Below are positions 35,172 to 43,581 of a stretch of 64,000 nt of DNA, in pieces. The stretch's first letter is position 1. Each line of letters starts with the position of its first letter. The stretch is from contig UPZG01000003.1 of NCBI GenBank assembly GCA_900538705.1, forward strand, positions 124,001 to 188,000. Direction: 5' to 3'. The position numbers and the translations under genes are program-made. This DNA is from an uncultured Porphyromonadaceae bacterium (GTDB lineage: Bacteria; Bacteroidota; Bacteroidia; Bacteroidales; Barnesiellaceae_A). The notes under the pieces were generated by a model. The model saw only the letters and a program-made list of their open reading frames with translations. It did no database searches and was not told the DNA's origin.

Positions 35172-36602
35172 ATGAAAAAGATATTTTTATTGGGAGCCGT
35201 AACGCTTTTCGCCCTTGCCTCTTGCGATCTTACCGAAGAACCGGTAACCGCACTTCAAACAGACATTGCGTTGGCTACCTACGACAATCTTAACGAGGCT
35301 ACTTCCGTCCCCTATGTCAACCTACGTGGTGAGGGTTGGTATGGCTCATACACCAGCCTCATGCTCGATGTAATGTGCGGCAATGCCGTTGCCGGCGCCC
35401 CTATTAGTACAGGCCGCGGCAATATGTTTAACAACTGGTTGTTTACAGCCGATGGCGGATGGTCTACCTATGGCTCTGCATACACCGCCATATATCAATG
35501 TAACAACGTGATTTTCAAAATCCGTAACAATCGTGAATCCTATTTGGCAGAGAGCGGTGTAACAGACCAGATGCTCAACAACCTCATGGGTGAGTGCCTT
35601 TTTATGCGTGCCCTCTCTTACTTCGACCTGGTACGCTTCTACTCTAAGCCCTACAACGCAGCTACGGCCGGTACCGACCTGGGTGTGCCCATCATCAGCG
35701 AAGACCCCGCTGTGAGTGCAGTTGCACTTCCCGAGCGTCGTTCTGTGCAAGAGGTGTATAATTATATCGTAAACGACCTTACCACAGCCCTCGACAACAT
35801 GGACGAGAACTATATCCGTGCCAACGTACTCGATACAAAAGCTACCTGTACCTACCATGTAATAGAGGCTTTGCTCGCCCGCGTTTACCTCTATATGCAC
35901 AACTACGAGAAAGCTGAAGAAATGGCTACCAACGTAATCACTTGTGGTGACTATACTATCGCCAACGCTTCGCAATTCGTTTCTACCTGGACGGAAGATA
36001 CATGGTCGGCCAACCGTGAAATTATCTTTGGTGTATTCTCGGTTCAATCTGAGGGACAAATCTCCAACGGTAACGGTATGCTTACTGACCCCGTTAACGG
36101 TTATGGTGATGTACGCGTTTCGAATGACTGGTCGTCGTTGCTCGATGCTAACGATATACGACTCACCATGTGTGAGGGTGCTCCCGAATATCCCGGTTAC
36201 ATTTGGCCTGCCAAATATCGCAAAGCCAGCGGTATTGCTTATAGTAACGTACCTATCTTGCGTATCTCTGAGATGTATTTGATACGTGCCGAGGCTCGTT
36301 ACTACCTCAACAATCACGACGGTGCATTGGCCGACCTTACGACGGTGACATCAAATCGTAATGCCCCCGCTTATTCGGCTGCTACACTTGAGAACATCTT
36401 CCTTGAGAATCGCAAAGAGTTCGCTTTCGAGGGACACGTTTATCACGACTTCAAACGCTTTGGTCGTGGTGTAGAGCGCGCCGATGTTATTGCCGGTACT
36501 TCAAATCAAAATGTACCTGCCGACAGCTACTTGTGGTTGATGCCCATGTCTACCAGCGAAAGGGACGTGAACCCCAACCTTGTACAAAACCCCGGTTATT
36601 AA
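35172..36602 (+). CDS. SusD/RagB-family surface lipoprotein
   Basis: Lid and binding protein for the upstream SusC-type channel. The 476-residue lipoprotein has a lipobox in TLFALASCDLTEEP (Cys near 19) and the SusD fold: the N-terminal TPR part with LMGECLFMRALSYFDLVRFY, PEYPGYIWPAKYRKASG, PILRISEMYLIRAEARYYLN and the C-terminal NRKEFAFEGHVYHDFKRFGR. The ending LWLMPMSTSERDVNPNLVQN is typical. At 476 residues it is a small SusD. No sugar enzyme is nearby, so a peptide ligand, as for RagB, is plausible (inference). Confidence 0.95.
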   Translation: MKKIFLLGAVTLFALASCDLTEEPVTALQTDIALATYDNLNEATSVPYVNLRGEGWYGSYTSLMLDVMCGNAVAGAPISTGRGNMFNNWLFTADGGWSTYGSAYTAIYQCNNVIFKIRNNRESYLAESGVTDQMLNNLMGECLFMRALSYFDLVRFYSKPYNAATAGTDLGVPIISEDPAVSAVALPERRSVQEVYNYIVNDLTTALDNMDENYIRANVLDTKATCTYHVIEALLARVYLYMHNYEKAEEMATNVITCGDYTIANASQFVSTWTEDTWSANREIIFGVFSVQSEGQISNGNGMLTDPVNGYGDVRVSNDWSSLLDANDIRLTMCEGAPEYPGYIWPAKYRKASGIAYSNVPILRISEMYLIRAEARYYLNNHDGALADLTTVTSNRNAPAYSAATLENIFLENRKEFAFEGHVYHDFKRFGRGVERADVIAGTSNQNVPADSYLWLMPMSTSERDVNPNLVQNPGY

Positions 36603-36626
36603 TGCTTTAATTAAACAGGAAAGAAA

Positions 36627-37514
36627 ATGAAAGTAAAAAGTTTAATATACACTTCGCTTGCCGCTTCGCTGCTCTTTGCTTCGTGCAACCTCAACGAGCA
36701 GCCCGTTTTCGACGATGCGACGCAAGCCTTCATTGCCTTCAGCGCCACTTCGGGTAATGTATTCGAGGCTGTTGACGGCGTACCCGATACGCTCGAAATA
36801 GAGTTGTATTGCGCATCGGTTGCTGGTATTACCGCATCGGTGCAAGTAGTTCCCACTGATACGGCTTATCCCGAAAATCAACGTGCCAAGGAAGGTGTCG
36901 ACTTCAAGATTGAGGGCGATAGCGAGATACATTTCGATGCCGATAACCGTTTCGCTACCATCAAGATTGTTGCCATCGACAATAATGTACAGGGCGGTAA
37001 CAAACGTTTCGACCTTGTGCTTACCTCACCGCAAGGTTGCAACCTTGGAGCCAACAAGCGTTATGCAGTTTCGATTCTCGACGATGAAGATCCTGTGAAT
37101 ATGCTTATCGGTTCTTACACGGCAACTGCCGAAAGTGCATTCCAGGGCGAGCCTACTCAAGTATGGTCTGCTACCATAGAACGTGACTTCGAAAGCGAGG
37201 ATGTTATTTACATCCAACCTATCTGCGAATTCGGTGGTCTGCCCGGTTCGTCGGTTAGTCCTGTTTCGGCAACTGTCGATGCAGCATCTAATACGATACA
37301 CGTACAATTGGGTCAAGAGTTGTATGCATCGAGTGATATGTCAATGGTACTTGCCGATATCAATGGCAATACTTCGGGCAATATACTTGCCGACCTTTAC
37401 ATTGAAGGAACCAGTGTTCGCTTCGTATTCCGTACAGGCTATGGTGTACCTGTTCCCGACCAAGCCGGTTACTGGTACCAAGCTCTGCAAGCTCCGACGT
37501 TCGTAAAACAATAA
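36627..37514 (+). CDS. surface lipoprotein, Calx-beta/DUF4843-like
   Basis: A 295-residue lipoprotein (lipobox in SLLFASCNLNEQP). The N-terminal part (FIAFSATSGNVFEAVDGVPD through GNKRFDLVLTSPQGCNLGAN) and the closing KRYAVSILDDEDP resemble Calx-beta/DUF4843 domains common as third genes of SusCD operons; the C-terminal half is another beta domain. Likely a cell-surface accessory of the SusCD pair. The exact family is uncertain. It lies 24 bases after susD. Confidence 0.75.
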   Translation: MKVKSLIYTSLAASLLFASCNLNEQPVFDDATQAFIAFSATSGNVFEAVDGVPDTLEIELYCASVAGITASVQVVPTDTAYPENQRAKEGVDFKIEGDSEIHFDADNRFATIKIVAIDNNVQGGNKRFDLVLTSPQGCNLGANKRYAVSILDDEDPVNMLIGSYTATAESAFQGEPTQVWSATIERDFESEDVIYIQPICEFGGLPGSSVSPVSATVDAASNTIHVQLGQELYASSDMSMVLADINGNTSGNILADLYIEGTSVRFVFRTGYGVPVPDQAGYWYQALQAPTFVKQ

Positions 37515-37543
37515 TTGTCTAATCCGAAAAAGCTATATAAACG

Positions 37544-38989
37544 ATGAAAAAAATAATATATATGCTTCCCCTCGCAATCTGCCTTATATTGGCAGGTTGC
37601 GCTAAATGGGACGAGTTTGAACCCCTTCCCGCCGATACATGGGGCGCTGAGAGCGAGCTGACGGTGGAGACACCCGATACGGTAACTACGACCGAGCTGC
37701 CTATCACAGTGATTACGCGCAATGCAAACTATGTAGCGTTGCTCGTAAGCGATACGGCAATGGTGAACATTAACTATACTACGCTTATGCAGGGTCAATA
37801 CGCCGGTGCGTCGCGTTTCGAGACCAACTACGAGGCCGATACCCTCAACCTTACCCTGAACAATGTAGTTGCAGGTAATACCTACCACCTCTATGTAGTG
37901 GCTACCAACAAAGCCGGTGTACAGTCTACATTCAACAAGGCCATCGGTGCTGTGGATGTAACTGCTCCTGTTATCACTTCGACATTCCCCTTGACTCCTA
38001 CTAATGGTGGCCGTACCGTAACACTCGCATTCAACGAGACTATTGTACGCGAAAGCGGTGCCGGTGCTATCACTTACCAAGTATTGGATGGTACAATGAC
38101 TGAAGCATTCAAAGGTACGGTTGCCGAGACAGACATTGAGGCATCGGGCCGCAACCTCCGTGTATCGTTGCCCGCTTCGGTAGAGTTTGCCGAGGGTGTA
38201 CAGTATGCTATACTCCTTTCGTTTGCCCAAGGTGCTGTATCCGACGTTTATGGTAACCCCATGGCTGCTATCAACAACCAACTGGAAGATGGTGGTCTGC
38301 CTTCAGGTCCGTGGTGGCGTTATATTAACGAAGGTGGCGGTGGTGACACCCCGAGTACCGACGAATTCTTCCACGAAGGTGAGTATTTCTTTGCCATGAT
38401 GTTTGATGGCGGATCGGGTGAGCAACAGTTGTCTACGACAGCCAACTTCTCGTACACAGGTGATTTTGATATTTCCGGATGGGGAGAATATTTTACTGGC
38501 ATTACAGCTCAAGAGTGGAGTATAAGTGGTTTCCTCGAGGGTTCTATTCAAGGTGTAACTCCTGTTCCGTTCCCGGCATTTAGTTATGAAATGACAGAGC
38601 AAGGGCAGACTTATGAGCTTATGACCATGATGGTTGCTTCTGCCGATGCCCCGCTGCCTATAGCTCAATATCAGGGACAAGATGTTTACTTGGTAGACTT
38701 TATCGAGTCAGAGTCGAAACTTTATATCAATGTGGAATTTATGGTTGCTACCGATCCTGATTTAGGAAAATTTGCAATGACCATATCGGAATGCCCCGCA
38801 CTTGCTATACAAGGTCAGGGAGGATATTCTATCATTGCTACATTGGCCGATATGCAATTCTTGCCTACGAGCTCTTTGCAGGCTCCTGCCAAGAAGAATG
38901 CCTTTACGGCAACTGTAGTTCCTGTTGATAATATTCATAATGTAAGAATGGGCGGTGTAAAACATGTATCACTGAACAACTTGCGTTAA
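37544..38989 (+). CDS. surface lipoprotein with Ig-like domains
   Basis: A 481-residue lipoprotein (lipobox in CLILAGCAKWDEFE). Residues about 30-130 form an Ig/fibronectin-like fold (NTYHLYVVATNKAGVQSTFN), followed by a bacterial Ig-like domain of the SbsA type (APVITSTFPLTPTNGGRTVT and LAFNETIVRESGAGAITYQV) and a C-terminal beta-rich domain from about 270 that probably contacts ligand. Role in substrate capture is inferred from position as last gene of the Sus-type operon. A terminator follows. Confidence 0.75.
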   Translation: MKKIIYMLPLAICLILAGCAKWDEFEPLPADTWGAESELTVETPDTVTTTELPITVITRNANYVALLVSDTAMVNINYTTLMQGQYAGASRFETNYEADTLNLTLNNVVAGNTYHLYVVATNKAGVQSTFNKAIGAVDVTAPVITSTFPLTPTNGGRTVTLAFNETIVRESGAGAITYQVLDGTMTEAFKGTVAETDIEASGRNLRVSLPASVEFAEGVQYAILLSFAQGAVSDVYGNPMAAINNQLEDGGLPSGPWWRYINEGGGGDTPSTDEFFHEGEYFFAMMFDGGSGEQQLSTTANFSYTGDFDISGWGEYFTGITAQEWSISGFLEGSIQGVTPVPFPAFSYEMTEQGQTYELMTMMVASADAPLPIAQYQGQDVYLVDFIESESKLYINVEFMVATDPDLGKFAMTISECPALAIQGQGGYSIIATLADMQFLPTSSLQAPAKKNAFTATVVPVDNIHNVRMGGVKHVSLNNLR

Positions 38990-39017
38990 AATAAGAAATC
39001 ATAACCTCTTATATAGT

Positions 39018-39052
39018 AGCCCTGCAGAATTTTCTGCGGGGCTATTATTTTT
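39018..39052 (+). terminator. terminator of Sus-type operon
   Basis: AGCCCTGCAGA / TCTGCGGGGCT, 11-bp arms with one G-U pair and a 4-base loop, then ATTATTTTT. Confidence 0.85.
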
Positions 39053-39182
39053 CATGTTCTGCATAGATATTTATTTTGTTGGTAGCTTGTCGGGGTATTT
39101 GTTAGATATGCTTATAATGTAGGCGCATGCACTTTTTATGAGAAAAAACGTGAAATGATGTCGGTTTTTCCATTCTTTTTTC

Positions 39183-39190
39183 TAACTTCG
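39183..39190 (+). promoter_or_regulatory. -7-like element (TTCG variant) for first C10 peptidase
   Basis: TAACTTCG, one base off the consensus, about 60 bases before the ATG at 39249. Confidence 0.4.
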
Positions 39191-39248
39191 CCTCATCCCG
39201 AAAATTAGGGATAAACCTTTACCGTAAATGATGAAAAAATAGCACTTT

Positions 39249-40910
39249 ATGAAAAAATTCCTATCTGTATCTGCCGTGTCTCTCTTCTTGTGTGCTGCTG
39301 TGCCGGCATTTGGTTATGTGATTGCTCCCGAGGTGGCCAAAACGACTGCCGATAAGTTGCTTTCGCTCGACTCTGATTTTGTGGGAGCCGGTGAAGCTAC
39401 TGTTACTACTGTTGCTGAAGACGGCACTCCTGCTTATTATGTAATAGAATATAATGCAGGTGGCTGGGCTATCGTGTCGGCGCAATCATCTTCGAAACCT
39501 CTTATAGCTTATAATCCTACAGGCAAATATGAAGTTCCTGAGCCTATGCAAGCTGTGCTCGATGCAAATAAGCAACGTATTGTGGCTGAAGCTGAGAATA
39601 ATGCAGATTATCAGCATATAGGATGGAGCCGTGCCGCTCAGCGGAAGCCTGCGGCCGAGCCTGTATCGACGCCCGATGTAGCACCTCTCATTAAGGTAAA
39701 CCTTAATCAGTCGGCTCCCTTTAATGACCAATGTCCTACGGTAAGCGGGCAGCACGTCCTTGTAGGTTGTGTTGCAGTAGGTATGGGACAGGCCATGATG
39801 GTAGCTCGTTATCCCGAGCGTCCCGTAGGTTCGTATAGTTATACCGATGCTACGGTAGGTTATCTTTCGATAGATTATGATGCTCAACAACCCTATGACT
39901 GGAATGCTATGTATGCAGCCGAGACAACCGGTAATTATAGTGAGATAGCTCGTCTGCTGTATCATTGTGGCGTGTCGGTGCGTATGCAGTATGGTATTGA
40001 CGGTTCGGGCGCTTACTCTGCAGATATTGCACCTGCATTGACTCGTAATTTCCAATACGATTCGGAGTTGATACGTTACGTGCGTAAGTCAAACTATTCC
40101 CGAGAGGAATGGATTTCACTGTTGCTCGATGAGCTGGTGTTAGGCCGTGCAGTTATTTACGGCGGTGATAATGGCGAAGCCGGTCACTGTTGGAATGTCG
40201 ACGGATGGAAACAGGCAACGCAGATGTTTCACGTCAATTGGGGTTGGGGTGGATACGGAAACTCTTATTTCGATATAGAGGCAATGGAAGACCAATATCA
40301 AGGTATGAGTTTCCCCTATAACAATGATGCTATAGTGGGTGTAGGTGCACCTACGACTGCTCCTTATGGACTTAACTTGAGTACTACCAGCATTCCTTTG
40401 GGTGCAGCAGCCGGTGTGGCATTGGCAGATGTAGTGGTGCTCTGCGAGGATGAAAGTGCAGTATTCTCTTTCACAGTAGAAGGTCCCGAAGGACTTTTTG
40501 GAAGAGTAGCGTCGCCCTATAGAGTAGAAAATATGAAACTCGTCTCTACTGAAACGATTACCGATGCAGCGAAGTTCAAATATGCTCTTATTACGGTAAC
40601 CAATACAGCTACCGGAGAGTCGCTCACCCGTGAATTCACGCTGCAACTCAACAGCGGTGGAAGCGTTGCTTCGGTTTTCAGCAATGCAATGCGCGTATAT
40701 CCGGCAATAGCCCACGACTATATTACTGTAGAAGTTCCCGCAACGGGTGGTAGTTACGCTATCTATAGCATGACAGGAGCATTGGTCGACGAGGGTAGAA
40801 TGGATGATTATAAAACTCAAATCTCAGTATCTTCGTTGCCCGCAGGTGCTTACTTGCTCAAGTATGTACATCCCGAAGGCGCCGGTGTGAAAAACTTTAT
40901 TGTAAAGTAA
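39249..40910 (+). CDS. C10-family (streptopain-like) cysteine peptidase with T9SS tail
   Basis: Secreted papain-like protease. The 553-residue precursor has a signal peptide (FLSVSAVSLFLCAAVPAFG), a Spi-type inhibitory prodomain (about 25-100: VIAPEVAKTTADKLLSLDSD and WAIVSAQSSSKPLIAYNPTG), and the C10 domain with catalytic Cys174 in VGCVAVGMGQAM and His313 in AGHCWNVDGWK followed by HVNWGWGGYGNSYFDIEAM. An Ig-like region leads to a type A T9SS sorting domain (MRVYPAIAHDYITVEVPATG, SVSSLPAGAYLLKYVH, ending FIVK), so it should be exported across the outer membrane and anchored or released. It has a close paralogue 276 bases downstream. Its placement next to a SusCD operon suggests extracellular protein digestion for peptide uptake (inference). 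Confidence 0.93.
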   Translation: MKKFLSVSAVSLFLCAAVPAFGYVIAPEVAKTTADKLLSLDSDFVGAGEATVTTVAEDGTPAYYVIEYNAGGWAIVSAQSSSKPLIAYNPTGKYEVPEPMQAVLDANKQRIVAEAENNADYQHIGWSRAAQRKPAAEPVSTPDVAPLIKVNLNQSAPFNDQCPTVSGQHVLVGCVAVGMGQAMMVARYPERPVGSYSYTDATVGYLSIDYDAQQPYDWNAMYAAETTGNYSEIARLLYHCGVSVRMQYGIDGSGAYSADIAPALTRNFQYDSELIRYVRKSNYSREEWISLLLDELVLGRAVIYGGDNGEAGHCWNVDGWKQATQMFHVNWGWGGYGNSYFDIEAMEDQYQGMSFPYNNDAIVGVGAPTTAPYGLNLSTTSIPLGAAAGVALADVVVLCEDESAVFSFTVEGPEGLFGRVASPYRVENMKLVSTETITDAAKFKYALITVTNTATGESLTREFTLQLNSGGSVASVFSNAMRVYPAIAHDYITVEVPATGGSYAIYSMTGALVDEGRMDDYKTQISVSSLPAGAYLLKYVHPEGAGVKNFIVK

Positions 40911-40932
40911 ATAATAAGTAGATACGTGTATA

Positions 40933-40967
40933 AGAGGCTCTATCACATGTGGATGGAGCCTCTTTTT
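40933..40967 (+). terminator. terminator after first C10 peptidase
   Basis: AGAGGCTC / GAGCCTCT with a 15-base loop and a T run. Confidence 0.8.
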
Positions 40968-41133
40968 ATAAATATATAGAGCCTTTTGGATGTTGACAGA
41001 TGCGCGAATATATCTATTAGGCATATGTAATTGAAAAAGCTGTTGTATTTGCTTCTGTATGTGTTGATTATATGTTATTATCAGTTTTTTGATAGAAAAA
41101 AGTTAAATCCGATACAAAATGTAATTTTTTTTT

Positions 41134-41141
41134 TATCTTTG
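41134..41141 (+). promoter_or_regulatory. -7 promoter element for second C10 peptidase
   Basis: TATCTTTG, perfect consensus, 45 bases before the ATG, preceded by a run of ten T. Confidence 0.6.
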
Positions 41142-41186
41142 CCTTTTCAAGAAAGACCTAACTTATAACAATGAAAAAAGACTGAT

Positions 41187-42839
41187 ATGAAAAAATTCTT
41201 TTCTCTATTAGCCATTGCCTTTCTTTGCTTGACATCGATGATACCGGTGTCGGCAGAAGTGATAGCTCCTGAATTAGCCAAGACGACAGCCGATAACTTG
41301 CTTTCGCTCGATTCTGAATTTGCAGGTGCAGGTGACGCAACAGTTACTACTGTTACCAAGGATGGTGTACCAGTTTATTATTTGATAGAATATAATGCTG
41401 GCGGTTGGGCTATTGTATCGGCTCAATCATCGTCGAATCCCCTTATTGCTTATAATCCTACGGGTAAATACGAGGCTCCCGAACCTATGCAAGCCGTGCT
41501 TGACGTGACAGGGCAACGTATTGCAGAGGTGGCTAAAACGAAAGCCGATTATCAGCATGTGGGGTGGCGTCGTGCCGCACAACGTAAGCCGGCTGCTACA
41601 AATACCACCCCCGATGTGGCTCCACTTATTACGGTAAACCTCGACCAGTCGGCTCCCTTCAACAGCTATTGTCCTACTGTAGGCGGAAAACGTGTATTGG
41701 TAGGCTGTGTGGCTGTCGGTATGGCACAAGCCATGATGGTGGCACGTTTCCCCGACCGTCCTGTGGGGAAATATAGTTATACCGATCCCACTGTAGGTTA
41801 TCTCTCGATAGACTACGATGCCGAGGCTCCCTACGATTGGGATGCCATGTATGCGGCCAAAGAGACGGGTAATTACAATGAGATAGCACGTCTGTTGTAT
41901 CATTGTGGTGTGTCGGTTGATATGCAATATGGTGTAGACGGCTCGGGTGCTTATACAGTTCAAGTAGCTACAGCATTACCTCGAAACTTTCAGTATGACA
42001 GAGATTTAGTGCGTCATGTAGATAAACTGTCCAATAAGGACGAGTGGACAGCCCTGCTTCTCGATGAGTTGGTATTGGGACGTGCTATCGTTTATCACGG
42101 TAATAGCGAGGATAGTGGTCACTGCTGGAATATCGACGGTTGGAAGCAAGCTACGCAAATGTTCCACGTAAACTGGGGTTGGAACGGTACAGGAAACTCT
42201 TATTTCGACATAGATGCCATGCAAGACCAATATCAGGGTATGAGTTTCCCCTATAATAATGGCGTGGTAATCGGTGTGGGTGCTCCTACGACAGCTCCTT
42301 ATGGACTTTCATTGAGTACTACAAATATCCCCTTGGGTGCAAAGGCCGGTACGGCATTGGCCGACGTGGTGGTACGTTGTGAGGATGAAGACGCTGAGTT
42401 CTCTTTTACTATTGAAGGTCCCGAAGGTTTGTTTGGTAGAGTAGAGTCGCCTTATAGAGTAGAAAATATGAAGTTGGTGGCTAAAGAAGATGTTACGTCT
42501 TCGGCTAAATTTGAGTATGCCCTTATTACGGTTACTAATACAGCTACAAACGAGTCGTATACGTCGGAGTTTAAGTTGCATGTTACGGCGGGCGTATCGT
42601 CGGCACTTAGTGACAAGATGCGTGTATATCCTTCTATAACTCACGACTATCTGACAGTAGAAGTTCCGGTATCGGGTGGCAAATATGCTATCTATACGAT
42701 GACCGGTGCATTAGCCGGAGAGGGAGATTTGACAGACTATACGACAAGAGTATCGGTAGCATCGTTGCCTGCAGGTACTTATCTGCTCAAATACGTTCAC
42801 TCCGATGGAGTGGGTGTAAAGACCTTCATTGTAAAATAG
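41187..42839 (+). CDS. C10-family (streptopain-like) cysteine peptidase with T9SS tail, tandem paralogue
   Basis: Near copy of the preceding peptidase (550 residues): same signal peptide type, Spi-type prodomain, catalytic Cys174 (VGCVAVGMAQAM), His312 (SGHCWNIDGWK) and T9SS tail (MRVYPSITHDYLTVEVPVSG ... VASLPAGTYLLKYVHS ... FIVK). Long identical stretches in the prodomain and core, with more divergence around residues 255-280 and in the linker before the tail, suggest a tandem duplication with later specialisation. A five-codon frame (ATG AAA AAA GAC TGA, 41171-41185) lies just before the start. It has its own promoter and terminator. Confidence 0.93.
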   Translation: MKKFFSLLAIAFLCLTSMIPVSAEVIAPELAKTTADNLLSLDSEFAGAGDATVTTVTKDGVPVYYLIEYNAGGWAIVSAQSSSNPLIAYNPTGKYEAPEPMQAVLDVTGQRIAEVAKTKADYQHVGWRRAAQRKPAATNTTPDVAPLITVNLDQSAPFNSYCPTVGGKRVLVGCVAVGMAQAMMVARFPDRPVGKYSYTDPTVGYLSIDYDAEAPYDWDAMYAAKETGNYNEIARLLYHCGVSVDMQYGVDGSGAYTVQVATALPRNFQYDRDLVRHVDKLSNKDEWTALLLDELVLGRAIVYHGNSEDSGHCWNIDGWKQATQMFHVNWGWNGTGNSYFDIDAMQDQYQGMSFPYNNGVVIGVGAPTTAPYGLSLSTTNIPLGAKAGTALADVVVRCEDEDAEFSFTIEGPEGLFGRVESPYRVENMKLVAKEDVTSSAKFEYALITVTNTATNESYTSEFKLHVTAGVSSALSDKMRVYPSITHDYLTVEVPVSGGKYAIYTMTGALAGEGDLTDYTTRVSVASLPAGTYLLKYVHSDGVGVKTFIVK

Positions 42840-42862
42840 ATGTTGTAAATAGATTGATTGCA

Positions 42863-42900
42863 GGCGCGGCAGCATCCTCTTATGAGGCTGCTACCGCGCC
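42863..42900 (+). terminator. terminator after second C10 peptidase
   Basis: GGCGCGG-c-AGCA-t-CCTC / GAGG-c-TGCT-a-CCGCGCC with a 4-base loop, followed by TTTCAC. Strong stem, weak U tract. Confidence 0.65.
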
Positions 42901-42925
42901 TTTCACAAAAAAGGAAAAGAGAGTT

Positions 42926-43573
42926 ATGGATAAGATGCACATTGCTTTTGCGGGTTTACGATTACCCTTATGGGTAATGGTGATAGTCGCAAGCTTTGTT
43001 GTGGCTTGTAGCAATTCGAAGACAGAAGTGGCGCAGGGCTACGAGAATGTCGATGCGCTCCCAACACTTTATACACGCAATGTGCTCTCACTCATCTCCG
43101 ATTCTGGTATTACCCGTTATCGCATTGAGGCCCCTACATGGTATATGTATGATAATGCTGAAGAACCTTATTGGTATTTCCCCGATGGCATTAAGGTGGA
43201 GCGTTTCGACACGTTGTTCCAAACAGAGGCTCTTGTACTCAGCGATACGGCAACCTATTATGAGAACCGCCAATTGTGGCGACTTGACCGTAATGTGCAT
43301 ATTGAAAACTTCGAGGGTCGTATCTTCGACACCCAGCAACTTTTTTGGGACCAACGTCGCCGTACCATATACTCCGATTCTGCTATACGTATTACTTCAG
43401 AAGACGAGATTATTGAAGGCGTAGGTTTTATCTCTAACGAGCAACTGACGAAATACTCTATTCTACGTACAAGTGGTATCTTTACCGTCGAGCGCGATAA
43501 CGCGGCTACGGCCGATACAACAGATACCGTTGCAGCGGCCACGACTGACACCCTTGCGACGTCTTTATTATAG
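42926..43573 (+). CDS. lptC: LPS export protein LptC-like
   Basis: Periplasmic bridge component that accepts lipopolysaccharide from LptBFG. The 215-residue product has a membrane/lipoprotein N-terminus (LWVMVIVASFVVACSNSKTE, with Cys in a lipobox-like position), then the beta-jellyroll LptC pattern: ITRYRIEAPTWYMYDNAEEP, PDGIKVERFDTLFQTEALVL, SDTATYYENRQLWRLDRNVH and TQQLFWDQRRRTIYSDSAIR. The ATG at 42926 follows a purine-rich stretch and avoids reading through the terminator hairpin, which a longer start at 42854 would do. The C-terminal tail is Ala/Thr-rich. First gene before the CorC-like gene (8-base gap). Confidence 0.85.
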   Translation: MDKMHIAFAGLRLPLWVMVIVASFVVACSNSKTEVAQGYENVDALPTLYTRNVLSLISDSGITRYRIEAPTWYMYDNAEEPYWYFPDGIKVERFDTLFQTEALVLSDTATYYENRQLWRLDRNVHIENFEGRIFDTQQLFWDQRRRTIYSDSAIRITSEDEIIEGVGFISNEQLTKYSILRTSGIFTVERDNAATADTTDTVAAATTDTLATSLL

Positions 43574-43581
43574 CAATCACT

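Noticed and set aside
35346..36317. 323-codon minus-strand frame across the SusD gene
   Set aside because: Shadow of the codon-biased susD-like gene; no signal peptide, domain or promoter.
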